Positions 34,026 through 42,691 of a stretch of DNA of 64,000 nucleotides are shown piece by piece. Positions within the stretch are counted from its first letter, which is position 1. Each line of letters starts with the position of its first letter. The notes under the pieces are model-generated. The model did not search any database. It was not told the DNA's origin and was given only the letters and a program-made list of their open reading frames with translations. Position numbers and translations under genes: made by a program. This DNA comes from G965197405 sp965197405 (GTDB lineage Bacteria; Chloroflexota; Dehalococcoidia; Lucifugimonadales; JAGWBF01): NCBI GenBank assembly GCA_965197405.1, contig OZ240206.1:1178001-1242000 (forward strand), given 5' to 3'.

Positions 34026-34283
34026 TGTCGCCTCCTCAAGCAGTCTGGGTTGTGGTCAACGGGTCAAGGGGAATGCGGGCGCATCCCGCTACGCGTACAA
34101 AGCGTAGTGTAGCAAAAAGCCGCCTCCAGAGCAATTTGCTCCGTTGACAGGTCGAGGGATAAGGAGTATCGTCTTGAATAAGAGTCATTATGACCTGCTA
34201 ATGTTTAATAGGGTATCTAATAAGTCCTCGTAGCCTGTCGCCTTGTCTGCGCCCAGACAGGACAGTCGGGGACGACGCAAATG

Positions 34284-34379
34284 TGTCACTCCGAACGGAG
34301 CGAAGCGGAGTGAGGAATCTCAGACGCGGGCCTATTCGAGAGCATGGATTTTAGATTCCTCGCCGCGCTCGGAATGACA
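34284..34379. repeat. Family A MITE-like element (short copy)
   Basis: GTCACTCCGAACGGAGCGAA on the left and GCGCTCGGAATGACAG on the right, with TTTTAGATTCCTC inside, form the inverted arms. The left outer TIR is not recognisable. It lies in the gap 34026-34437, which holds no gene. Confidence 0.68.
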
Positions 34380-34437
34380 GGGGTCGCATCTGGTTTTTAG
34401 ACACCCACTGAGGCGGAGACCAGAGCGGGGGAGCAGA

Positions 34438-34821
34438 TTGGTAGCCACCGACCGGATAGCAACGATATTCACCGATGCCCGGACGGTCCACGCCAACGCC
34501 TTGGAGCGATCGGAGCAGGGAGACATACGAGACGCCGCCGAGAAAGCCTGGTGCGCTACCAAGCGGGCCACTGATGCGCTGGTACTGGCACGGACGGAGC
34601 AGGAACCGCAGAAGTCACCTGATACATCCAAGGAGTTGAGAAAGTTAGCCCTGCAGGACCAGCGAATGGATGGACTGGTAAACCATTATCTCGCCTGTCG
34701 GGATGTGTTACACGGTGATTGTTTCTATCTCGGACTGTGTAAACCCGTCGAGGACACGGAACGGCGGATAAGGGAGACCGCCCTTTACATCCGGGACGCG
34801 GAGGCCTTGGCCCAATCGTAG
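34438..34821 (+). CDS. HEPN/PaREP1-like small helical protein (first of pair)
   Basis: The start is TTG 34438 after GGGGGAGCAGA; the protein has 127 residues and is all-helical. SEQGDIRDAAEKAWCATKRA corresponds to the QGDLRQASEKGWGAAAQ block of its neighbour and of the protein at 2055-2411. A second conserved segment is YLACRDVLHGDCFYLGL, where R-x4-H (RDVLHG) could be an RNase-type HEPN motif. It ends three bases before the second HEPN-like gene. Pairing of two unequal HEPN proteins may mean a heteromer. Confidence 0.55.
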   Translation: MVATDRIATIFTDARTVHANALERSEQGDIRDAAEKAWCATKRATDALVLARTEQEPQKSPDTSKELRKLALQDQRMDGLVNHYLACRDVLHGDCFYLGLCKPVEDTERRIRETALYIRDAEALAQS

Positions 34822-34824
34822 GCA

Positions 34825-35190
34825 GTGATGGCAATACTGGAAGAGCGACATTATCGAGAACAGAGCAGGATATTCCTGGCACAAGCGCAAGGAGAGAGCG
34901 AGCAGGGAGACCTGCGCCAAGCCTCGGAGAAAGGCTGGGGAGCTGCAGCCCAAATTGTCAAAGCAGTGGCCGAATCCAAGGGTTGGGACCATAGAAGTCA
35001 CCGGTTATTGAACGAAGCAGTTTCCAAGCTGGGCACAGAGACCGGGGACCCGCAAATCCGGCTACTCTTTAACAGTGCCAGTGCACTGCACGCCAATTTT
35101 TACGAAGGCGGGATGGGATACACTGATGTCAGCGACTCTCTGGACCAGGTGTCCGAGTTTGTAGATAAGGTTGAAGCCCTGCTCTCCTAA
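34825..35190 (+). CDS. HEPN/PaREP1-like small helical protein (second of pair)
   Basis: The start is GTG 34825 or ATG 34828; about 121 residues. EQGDLRQASEKGWGAAAQIV and SASALHANFYEGGM match the protein at 2055-2411 closely, and the DNA of the first block is nearly identical. The gene follows its partner with a three-base gap, so they are co-transcribed. The family is linked to nucleotide or RNA metabolism in toxin-antitoxin systems, but no nucleotidyltransferase gene is adjacent. Confidence 0.58.
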   Translation: MMAILEERHYREQSRIFLAQAQGESEQGDLRQASEKGWGAAAQIVKAVAESKGWDHRSHRLLNEAVSKLGTETGDPQIRLLFNSASALHANFYEGGMGYTDVSDSLDQVSEFVDKVEALLS

Positions 35191-35271
35191 AGGGTATGCT
35201 GCTGTCAATCTCGCTGTGTAGGATTGTATACAATTCCCATTCAATCACTTAAAGGATAAGGAGGGGAAGGT

Positions 35272-36678
35272 ATGGCAGGCAACGATATAGCGCTGATGGC
35301 CCACCTCATGCGCCGCGCGGGATTTGGAGCGCCATACGAAGAGATAGAGGCGCGGGCCTCCAGGGGGTACGAGGCGACGGTTGAGGAGCTGCTGCGTTTC
35401 GAGGAGCAGCCGGACCTGGAAATGGACGTGCTCCAGCGATATTTCACGGACTGGAAGGACCTGATAGCCCTCGAGGTCAACCAGGCCTACTGGACCTACC
35501 GGATGATTAACACCAGACGCCCGCTACAGGAGAAGATGGCCCTTTTCTGGCATGGCATCCTTTGTACGGGTAACTCGAAGTGCGAGCACGGCCGGCAGGT
35601 GCAGCTCCAGTTGGATATGTTCCGCCGCCACGGGACCGGGAGCCTCCCCGACCTGCTGCTGGAGCTGTCCAGGGACCCGGCGATGGTCTTCTACCTGGAC
35701 AACTGCATGAGTCACAAGGACGCCATCAACGAGAACTATGGCCGGGAGCTGCTGGAGCTGTTCTCTATGGGCGTGGGCATGGACGGGCGTCCCAACTACA
35801 CCGAGGAGGACGTGAAGGTCTGCGCACGCGCCTTCACCGGCTGGACCATCTCCAACGCAGTGCCGCGCTACCCCTATGGACGCTACGAGTCCCAGTTTAT
35901 CTACAACTCCTATGACCACGACGACAGCGAGAAGACTTTCCTGGGTGAGACGGGGCGCTGGGACGGTCAGGACGTGATAAACATCATCGCCAAACAGCCC
36001 GGCACCGCAAGGTTCATATCAAGGCACCTGTATAACTTCTTCGTCGCCGATGAGCCTCAGGTCCCGGCCTGGCAGGACACTCCTCCAAGGGACCCGGAGG
36101 CAATCAAAGCCCTCGAAGATGAGTACTTCCGCTCCAACTACAACATCGGCTCCATGCTGCGGGTCCTGTTCAACTCCGACTCCTTCAAGAACGCCCGCTT
36201 CGCCAAGGTGAAAAGCCCCGCCGAGACGGTGATAGGAACCATGCGACTGGTGGGCGATTTCAACTCTCCCAGGCCTGGCCTGCATCCCATAGCTATGGAG
36301 ATACGGTACATGGGCCAGGACCTGATGAACCCTCCCACAGTGGAGGGCTGGCATACCGGCAAGGAGTGGATAGACAGCGGCACACTGGTGGAGCGGATTA
36401 ACTTCTCCGCCGACCAGGTCGGCAACACGGACCTCCCCGGCGTCCAGGCCATCATCAGCAGGTTGAGCGCCGAGGAGTCAACCATGTCGCCGGAGCGTCT
36501 GGTGGGCCGCTGTCTGGATATGCTCGGCAGCTACGAGCTGGCGGATGATACCCACGGCAAGCTGGTGGCCCATGCCCAGAGGGAAGGCGAGATACGCACC
36601 GGCACGGAGGACTTCGCCCGGAGAGTGGGGCAGATGCTCCAGCTGATAGTGGCTACACAGGAATACCAATTCGCCTAG
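35272..36678 (+). CDS. DUF1800 family protein
   Basis: The protein has 468 residues. HLMRRAGFGAPYEEIEARAS at the start, WTYRMINTRRPLQEKMALFW, NENYGRELLELFSMGVG, ARAFTGWTI and NPPTVEGWHTGKEWIDS near the end are the conserved DUF1800 blocks. AAGGAGGGGAAGGT precedes the ATG. DUF1800 is almost always paired with a DUF1501 protein, as here (next gene, 28-base gap). Members usually have an export signal; none is present here. Biochemical function is unknown. Confidence 0.88.
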   Translation: MAGNDIALMAHLMRRAGFGAPYEEIEARASRGYEATVEELLRFEEQPDLEMDVLQRYFTDWKDLIALEVNQAYWTYRMINTRRPLQEKMALFWHGILCTGNSKCEHGRQVQLQLDMFRRHGTGSLPDLLLELSRDPAMVFYLDNCMSHKDAINENYGRELLELFSMGVGMDGRPNYTEEDVKVCARAFTGWTISNAVPRYPYGRYESQFIYNSYDHDDSEKTFLGETGRWDGQDVINIIAKQPGTARFISRHLYNFFVADEPQVPAWQDTPPRDPEAIKALEDEYFRSNYNIGSMLRVLFNSDSFKNARFAKVKSPAETVIGTMRLVGDFNSPRPGLHPIAMEIRYMGQDLMNPPTVEGWHTGKEWIDSGTLVERINFSADQVGNTDLPGVQAIISRLSAEESTMSPERLVGRCLDMLGSYELADDTHGKLVAHAQREGEIRTGTEDFARRVGQMLQLIVATQEYQFA

Positions 36679-36706
36679 AGGCACTAGAGACAGAGGAGGA
36701 GAGAGC

Positions 36707-37840
36707 ATGACTTCCGGCAAAAAAGACCCGGTGCTGGTGGTCCTTCAGCTGTCGGGGGGCAACGACGCCCTGAATACTATAATCCCGTACAGTGACCCCC
36801 TGTACATGGACAACAGGCCGGTGGTGAGAATCGCCGAAGACCAGGTGCTGCCCATCAACGACCGCATCGGTTTCAACCCGGCTATGGGGCCGATCAAGAG
36901 GCTCTACGACGAGGGGAAGGTAGCCATCATCCAGGGCATAGGCTATCCCAATCCCAACCGCTCCCATTTCCGCTCCATGGACATCTGGCACACCTGCGAG
37001 CCGGAGAAGGTGGGCACCGAGGGTTGGCTTGGCAGGGCCATCAATGTGATGGACCCCAACAAGGAGAATGTGCTGACGGGCGTGAACTTTGGCCGCGGCC
37101 TCCCCAGGTCCCTGGCTGCGCCGGGGGTCCCCGTGGCCTCGGTAGGCAACCTGGAGACCTACGGCGTATTGACGGGCATCGAGGGAGAGGACCAGAGAGC
37201 AGACGCTCTGGACGTGTTCTCCAACATCTACTCTCCCATGATAGGCAGAGGCATGGTCATAGACTACCTGTCCCAGACGGGCATGGACGCCCTGAAGGGG
37301 GCCGACATCCTCAGCACGGCGCCCGCGATGTACTCGTCCACTGTGGAGTACGGCGGTGACACCGTGGCCCAGTACATGAGGAATATAGCCCAGGTGCACC
37401 TGGCCGAGCTGGGGACCAGGGCGCTGTATACCACCGCCCCCTACAACAGCTTTGACACCCACGCCGGGCAGATGGCCGCCCACGCCCGGCTGTGGACCGA
37501 CGTGTCCAACGCGGTGAGCGACTTCTACGACGACCTGAAGGAGCACAACGCCGGCGATAACGTCGTGCTCCTGGTGTTCACCGAGTTCGGCAGGCGGGTG
37601 CACGACAACGGCTCCGGGACGGACCACGGCTCGGGAGGTATAGCCTTCGTGGTCGGCGACGCGGTGAAGGGCGGGCTATACGGCGAGTATCCCTCCCTGG
37701 AGCCGAGCAGCCTGCTGGAAGGCGACCTCCGCTACAACAACGATTTCCGGGGCACATACGCCACCCTGCTGGAGAGGTGGATGGGACTGGACTCCAGGCC
37801 TATAGTGGGGGGCGCGTTCGAGCAGATTGACTTCATCTAG
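36707..37840 (+). CDS. DUF1501 family protein (sulfatase-like fold)
   Basis: The protein has 377 residues. LQLSGGNDALNTIIPYSDPLY, NPAMGPIKRLYDEGKVAIIQ, PNRSHFRSMDIWHT, NSFDTHAGQM and FTEFGRRVHDNGSGTDHG are DUF1501 signatures; the last resembles the metal site of alkaline-phosphatase-fold enzymes. GAGGAGGAGAGAGC precedes the ATG. DUF1501 proteins normally start with a Tat signal (SRRxFL), but this one begins MTSGKKDPVLVVLQ with none, so it may be cytoplasmic. It forms an operon with DUF1800. Confidence 0.9.
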   Translation: MTSGKKDPVLVVLQLSGGNDALNTIIPYSDPLYMDNRPVVRIAEDQVLPINDRIGFNPAMGPIKRLYDEGKVAIIQGIGYPNPNRSHFRSMDIWHTCEPEKVGTEGWLGRAINVMDPNKENVLTGVNFGRGLPRSLAAPGVPVASVGNLETYGVLTGIEGEDQRADALDVFSNIYSPMIGRGMVIDYLSQTGMDALKGADILSTAPAMYSSTVEYGGDTVAQYMRNIAQVHLAELGTRALYTTAPYNSFDTHAGQMAAHARLWTDVSNAVSDFYDDLKEHNAGDNVVLLVFTEFGRRVHDNGSGTDHGSGGIAFVVGDAVKGGLYGEYPSLEPSSLLEGDLRYNNDFRGTYATLLERWMGLDSRPIVGGAFEQIDFI

Positions 37841-37859
37841 CCGAAGAAGAGGACCGCTA

Positions 37860-38060
37860 CAGGGTCTCCTCATTCTCGACGTTAGGTGAATACAGACCTG
37901 CCCCTGCCAGGCAGGGGCAGCAGGCAGGCTCCCCCAGCGTGTCATTCTGAGGAGCGGAGCGACGAAGAATCTAAAATGCCTCACGAGCAAAACTACACGG
38001 AGGAAAAGGATTTTAGACCCTTCGCTATTGCTCAGGGTGACAATGAAACAACTCTACGGA
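37860..38060. repeat. Family A MITE-like element with extra palindrome
   Basis: It begins CAGGGTCTCCTCATTCTCGA, contains the hairpin CCTGCCCCTGCCAGGCAGG, the arm GTCATTCTGAGGAGCGGAGC, and ends GGGTGACAATGAAACAACTC. The gap 37841-38172 has no gene. It may separate the DUF1501 gene from the NHL gene transcriptionally. Confidence 0.7.
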
Positions 38061-38172
38061 CCTCCAAGCGTACCATAGGAGGCCAGGCGTATCGGGACGT
38101 GACTGGGTCTACTCTCTCTGGGGTAGGCCCAGGGTTCAAGGCTGTAGAAAACCTGCACTCTGTGAGGTGAAA

Positions 38173-39198
38173 ATGACTACTCAGGTCCCACCCGTATCCT
38201 TCCAGTACAGCCACACCATCGGTCGCGGCGAGTTCGTAGGGCCGGGGTTCCGCAATCCCGTAGCTATGGCGCTGGGCGAGGGAGGCTTGATGTACGTGGT
38301 GAACCGTTCCTACGAGTACCGGCCCGACGGAAAGCGGGTCACCATCTGCTCGGTAGAGGAAGACTACATCGGGGAGTTCGCCAGGGGCGTCACCACCGCC
38401 GGCGATACGGAGCTGTCCGCCGCCGATGGCTCCCTGATTTGGCCCACCTCCATCGCCATTGACAGGGATGGGAATGTCTACGTGGCCGATGAGTGGCTCA
38501 ACCGGATCTCCATCTTCACCAGGGACGGGGACTGGATAGGCAAATGGGGGACGCCGGGGAATGGAGACGGCGAAATCAACCGCCCGTCCGGGCTGGCTTT
38601 CGACAAGGACGATAACCTCTACCTGGTGGACAGCCTGAACAGCCGCATCCAGAAGCTCACCAAGGACGGGGGCTTCCTGTCCAAGTGGGGCAGGGAGGGC
38701 ACCGGCGATGGCGAGTTCAACATGCCCTGGGGCATCACCATAGACGATGACGGCAATGTGTACGTGGCCGACTGGCGCAACGACCGCATCCAGAAGTTCA
38801 GCGCCGACGGCCAGTACCTCATGAAGTTTGGCGCTTCCGGAACGGGGGATGGCGAGTTCAACCGCCCCACCGGAGTCGCCGTGGACAGGGACGGGGTTAT
38901 CTACGTGACCGACTGGGGCAACGATAGGCTTCAGATATGCGCCGCCGACGGCAGCTTTATCGCGCAGCTCACCGGCGATGCGACCATCTCCAAGTGGGGC
39001 AAGGACAAGCTGGACGCGAACCCCGAGATGTGGGAAGAGCGTCAGATGGCCCAGGGCTTGGAGCGCGAGAAGGTGTTCTGGGGGCCGGTGGCCGTAGAGA
39101 TTGACGACGAAGGCAGGATTTTTGTGGTCGAATCCGCCCGGTCCCGTATCCAGGTTTACCGGAAGCAAGCGCCCTACTTCTTCGGGGGCCGCCTGTGA
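38173..39198 (+). CDS. NHL-repeat six-bladed beta-propeller protein
   Basis: I use ATG 38173, with GAGGTGAAA just upstream, over GTG 38167. The 341-residue protein is made of regular ~46-residue NHL units: GNVYVADEWLNRISIFTRDG, DNLYLVDSLNSRIQKLTKDG, GNVYVADWRNDRIQKFSADG and GVIYVTDWGNDRLQICAADG. It belongs to the same broad group as the two PAL-like proteins here but is more regular. No signal peptide. NHL propellers bind proteins, peptides or RNA; its partner is unknown. Confidence 0.85.
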   Translation: MTTQVPPVSFQYSHTIGRGEFVGPGFRNPVAMALGEGGLMYVVNRSYEYRPDGKRVTICSVEEDYIGEFARGVTTAGDTELSAADGSLIWPTSIAIDRDGNVYVADEWLNRISIFTRDGDWIGKWGTPGNGDGEINRPSGLAFDKDDNLYLVDSLNSRIQKLTKDGGFLSKWGREGTGDGEFNMPWGITIDDDGNVYVADWRNDRIQKFSADGQYLMKFGASGTGDGEFNRPTGVAVDRDGVIYVTDWGNDRLQICAADGSFIAQLTGDATISKWGKDKLDANPEMWEERQMAQGLEREKVFWGPVAVEIDDEGRIFVVESARSRIQVYRKQAPYFFGGRL

Positions 39199-39200
39199 AC

Positions 39201-39380
39201 CAGGGTCGTTTCATTGTCACCCCGAGCGGAGCGAGGGGTCTAAAGTCCCTTCCCTCGGTGCCGTCCTGCTCGTGGGAATTTTAGATTCTTCGTCGCTCCG
39301 CTCCTCAGAATGATACGCGGTAGGGGCCTGCCTGCAGCAGGCAGGTCTGTATGCATCTAGCGTTGAGAATGAAACAACCC
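39201..39380. repeat. Family A MITE-like element
   Basis: TIR CAGGGTCGTTTCATTGTCAC at the left and TTGAGAATGAAACAACCCC at the right; the inner arms are GAGCGGAGCGAGGGGTCTAA and TTTTAGATTCTTCGTCGCTC. It directly follows the NHL stop and precedes the Fur gene. Confidence 0.75.
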
Positions 39381-39443
39381 CGGCATGTGAACGGCCCTGG
39401 AAGTAAATCTTAATGAGGTAGAGCCTAATCAGGAGATATAGTT

Positions 39444-39899
39444 GTGACTCAACAGGAATTAGCGGACAGATTGAAGCGTTGGGGCATCCGGCTCACGCCC
39501 CAACGCCTGGCCATCGCCGAAGTGGTCATTAACTCCAGCGACCACCCGTCGGTGCAGCAGATTTACGAGCGCGTCAGCGAGAAATTCCCCTACATCACCC
39601 TGGCCACCGTCTACTCCACCCTGGCCGTCCTGGAGAAGAACGGGCTGGTACAGGAGTTGCCTTTCCAGAAGCTGTCCAGGTACGACGCTAACCTGGCCCC
39701 CCACACCAACCTGGTGTGCGTATCCTGCGGCGCGGTTATGGATACGGAGATAGGCCAGGACAAGATCGCTCGACTGAGGGATGAGCTGAATAATAAGGCC
39801 GAGTTCGAGATCGCTTCCCAACGGGTGGACTTTTACGGCTGGTGCCCCCAGTGCGCCGGACAGGCCCACGAGGAGACCGGCGCCCAGGTCTCCTCCTAA
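39444..39899 (+). CDS. Fur/PerR family metalloregulator
   Basis: The 151-residue protein starts at GTG after CAGGAGATATAGTT. It has the winged helix (LTPQRLAIAEVV, HPSVQQIYERV, ITLATVYSTLAVLEKNGLV) and two CxxC pairs (CVSCG and CPQCAG) for the structural zinc. The segment SRYDANLAPHTNLVCVSC, rather than the Fur-type HDHxxC, is nearer to PerR. The likely role is repression of iron- or peroxide-responsive genes; which ones is not clear. The convergent neighbour is the STAND ATPase. Confidence 0.87.
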   Translation: MTQQELADRLKRWGIRLTPQRLAIAEVVINSSDHPSVQQIYERVSEKFPYITLATVYSTLAVLEKNGLVQELPFQKLSRYDANLAPHTNLVCVSCGAVMDTEIGQDKIARLRDELNNKAEFEIASQRVDFYGWCPQCAGQAHEETGAQVSS

Positions 39900-39924
39900 C
39901 AGCTTGAGGCGGCGCGTCCCGGCG

Positions 39925-42435
39925 CTACTCTAGCTCCGGAAGCACGTTGACATCGGAGACCTCCTGCCAGGACCCGGTGAAGGCCTCGGTGCCCATCTTC
40001 GCCCGCAGGCCGGAGAGGTGTTTCCTGGCCTGTTCGAGGAGGGGTAGCTGATGGGCTGCGGCTATCTCGTAGATATGGGCCACGTACCAGACGGCGTGGG
40101 GGTAGTTGCGCCGCTGGTCGGCGAGCAATCCCAGTTGGCCCCAGGTATTGGCGGCGACCACTTCGTCGCCGCGTCGGACGAGTATTTCAAGGGCCTTCTG
40201 GTACCATCCCTCGGCCTCGCCGTACCGTTTCTGGGCATGGGCGACCACGCCCAGGTGGTGGTAGGTATCGGCTATAGCGGACTCGTTTCCCACCATCTCA
40301 TAAGCCTCAAGGGCCTGGTCGAGCCATCCCTGGGCCGCTTCGTACTCGTACCTGTGCAGGGCGATCAACCCAATCTGGTAACAGTCGGCGGCCCCGCCAA
40401 CCTCATCCTCCAGCTCCTCGTAGACCAGCAGCGCCCTCTGGTACCACCCCATCGCCTCCTCATAGTCGTAATGGGTCTGGGCTATCAGTCCCAGCCTATG
40501 GTATATCGCCGCCTCGCTGCTCCTGTCCCCCGTGTGCTCGTAGGCTATTCTCGCTCTCTGGTACCACTCGAAAGCATCCTGGAAATTGTAACGCGCCTCG
40601 GCCAACAAGCCCAACTGATAGCATTCGTTGGCGGACTCGCCCTCGTCCTCCAGCCGCTCCCTGCTCTCCAGCGCCATGCGATGCCACGCCTCGGCCTCTT
40701 CGTAGCGATGGCGGGACTGGTCTATCAGCCCTAGCTGGTGGTATGCGTCTGCGCTCCCGGCTTCGTTTCCCAGGGTCTCGTTAATCCGCATGGCCTTCCT
40801 GTACAGACCCTCGGCCTCACGATACTGGCCCCTTCCCTGGGCTATCAGCCCCAGGCTGTGGTAGACCGAGGCTGTTCGCAGCTGGGCGTCGGGCGAGTCC
40901 GACGCCTCAAGGTGCTTCAGCACCGCATAGCATATTCCCTCGGCCCTGTCCATCTCCAGCCGGTCAATGGACTCGCTAATCTCCGTCGCCTGGAGGTACA
41001 TCCAGAGCTCTATAGCGCCCCGCTGCTCCGCCTGGTCCGCATCAAGGCCTATGTGGGACAGCACGAGTCCCCTGAGACGGCGCAGTTCAAGGACGCGCTC
41101 CTGCATCTTGTAGACCTGGCCCAGGGGTTGGAGAACAAGCTGGACGTTGTCCCACTGCCCGCTTGTCTCGGCGAGGCGCAGTGCCCTGAGCAGGTTGGCT
41201 TCCTCCGCCAGGACGCCGGTCACGGTGGACTCGGACTCCTCGGACGCCAGGTTTTCGAGGAAGTAGTCCCCGAGGTCTGAATAGACCCGGACGAACTCCT
41301 GGGCGAGGGTGTCTATCTGAGAGAGGGTAAGACGAAGGTCAAGCTGCCGTGCCAGGAAGGACGGCACGGCCGGTGGAATCAGGTAGACGCTGGGGGATAT
41401 GGAGTCCAGGATGCCATAGTCGCGGGCCTCCCTCAGAAAAGTGCGGCACGCCCCCCACCCCATCTCTTCGCCCATGACCGATACGTACGCTTCCCCCTGG
41501 GTCATGAAGGTGAGTACATCCAGAAGCACCCGTTGCTGGAAGAGGGCCAGGAAGGGCAGGTGCGCCCTGGCCCGGGGGGATAAACAGGAAAAGGAGCAGG
41601 ACAGAGCGGCGTCCGCAAGCTCCGTCTCTCCAATGCCATCTTGCCCAAATTGCCGGAGGAACCGGGACAACTCCGAGGGGGTGTGGCGATTCAGGTGTGG
41701 GAGTACCACTCGCATAGCCATCGGGTTGCCCTGGAGGAGTCGTGCCAACTCCGGGTATTCAGGCTCCAACTCTGCCGTATCTGCCACATCTGCCGCGTTG
41801 ACGCCGGCCTCATCGAGGACCAGCCCTGCCAGCTGCGCGGCGTCCTCCTCGCTGAGGCCCCTCAGCGCCTGGTGCCTGCACTCTACCATGTAGGGGAGCC
41901 TGGCGTCGTCAATCAGGGCCTTGCCGCGGCCGGTGATGAGGACGCGCCCCGCCCCACCACTGATTTCCCGCCCGTCGTTGATTTCCCGAAGGAGGTCCAC
42001 CAGCTCCTGGATTTCCCCATCGTCAAGATACTCAAAAGCGTTGTCAAAGTCGTCCCAAACCAGGAGACAGGGATTGGTTCGCAGATAGTCCACGGTCCAA
42101 CGGCGCTGCTCCTCCAGGGAAAGGCGGGCAAAGGTTATCCCGCGAAGGGTGGTTCCTATCTCGTGCAGCAGGCGGGGCAGCCCCGCTCCGTGATGAAAGG
42201 ATATGAAGAGCGCGCCGCCCTCTGCTTCCCCGCTATCCACCAACCGCCGGGCGAACTCGCAGGCCAGGTCGGTCTTGCCCACTCCCGCCGGGCCCGTCAG
42301 GAGGACGATGGAGGCCTGCCGGAAGGCGCGCTCCAGCCTCGTCATCTCGACCTCGCGCCCCACGAAGCCGTACTTCCCCTGGGGTGGCAGGTCTACTACA
42401 GGTCCCGCTTTCGCCTCTGTGTTCTCTGGCAGCAT
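39925..42435 (-). CDS. STAND/NB-ARC-type ATPase with C-terminal TPR array
   Basis: The protein has 836 residues. An AAA/NB-ARC-like ATPase domain starts with FVGREVEMTRLERAF; Walker A GPAGVGKT is at 48-55 and Walker B CLLVWDDFD at 123-131. A winged-helix-like middle follows, then about seven tetratricopeptide units (~515-790), for example AEGLYRKAMRINETLGNEAG and AEAWHRMALESRERLEDEGE, in the Tetratricopeptide_10/12 style. There is no N-terminal effector domain such as protease, nuclease or TIR. STAND proteins are signal-dependent switches, including regulators and antiphage sensors; here no effector is adjacent. Confidence 0.82.
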   Translation of the reverse strand: MLPENTEAKAGPVVDLPPQGKYGFVGREVEMTRLERAFRQASIVLLTGPAGVGKTDLACEFARRLVDSGEAEGGALFISFHHGAGLPRLLHEIGTTLRGITFARLSLEEQRRWTVDYLRTNPCLLVWDDFDNAFEYLDDGEIQELVDLLREINDGREISGGAGRVLITGRGKALIDDARLPYMVECRHQALRGLSEEDAAQLAGLVLDEAGVNAADVADTAELEPEYPELARLLQGNPMAMRVVLPHLNRHTPSELSRFLRQFGQDGIGETELADAALSCSFSCLSPRARAHLPFLALFQQRVLLDVLTFMTQGEAYVSVMGEEMGWGACRTFLREARDYGILDSISPSVYLIPPAVPSFLARQLDLRLTLSQIDTLAQEFVRVYSDLGDYFLENLASEESESTVTGVLAEEANLLRALRLAETSGQWDNVQLVLQPLGQVYKMQERVLELRRLRGLVLSHIGLDADQAEQRGAIELWMYLQATEISESIDRLEMDRAEGICYAVLKHLEASDSPDAQLRTASVYHSLGLIAQGRGQYREAEGLYRKAMRINETLGNEAGSADAYHQLGLIDQSRHRYEEAEAWHRMALESRERLEDEGESANECYQLGLLAEARYNFQDAFEWYQRARIAYEHTGDRSSEAAIYHRLGLIAQTHYDYEEAMGWYQRALLVYEELEDEVGGAADCYQIGLIALHRYEYEAAQGWLDQALEAYEMVGNESAIADTYHHLGVVAHAQKRYGEAEGWYQKALEILVRRGDEVVAANTWGQLGLLADQRRNYPHAVWYVAHIYEIAAAHQLPLLEQARKHLSGLRAKMGTEAFTGSWQEVSDVNVLPELE

Positions 42436-42471
42436 CCGGTGTCAGACTCCTATCTGGCCCCGGTCAGCCGA

Positions 42472-42691
42472 GGGGCCTTTCAATTGTCACCCCGAGCGGA
42501 GCGAGGGGTCTAAAGACCTGGCTGACTGTGGTCTCGTTCTGGCCGGTAACGCCTTGATTCCGGTTTTTGTTAGGCGCCATTTTAGATTCCTCACTCCGCT
42601 TCGCTGCGTTCGGAATGACACGCGCGGCGGGGGCTTGCATTCACTCCTGCCTGGCGGCAGATAGGTAGCATTGAGAATCAAACGACCCTGC
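42472..42691. repeat. Family A MITE-like element flanked by direct repeats
   Basis: Left GGGGCCTTTCAATTGTCACC, right GAGAATCAAACGACCCTGC, with the long-subtype centre CTTGATTCCGGTTTTTGTTA. CGGTCAGCCGAGGGG (42461-42475) on the left and CGGTCAGTCGAGGGG (42691-42705) on the right are near-identical direct repeats at the boundaries, possibly a target duplication. The right one lies at the 3' end of the MFS gene. Confidence 0.75.
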
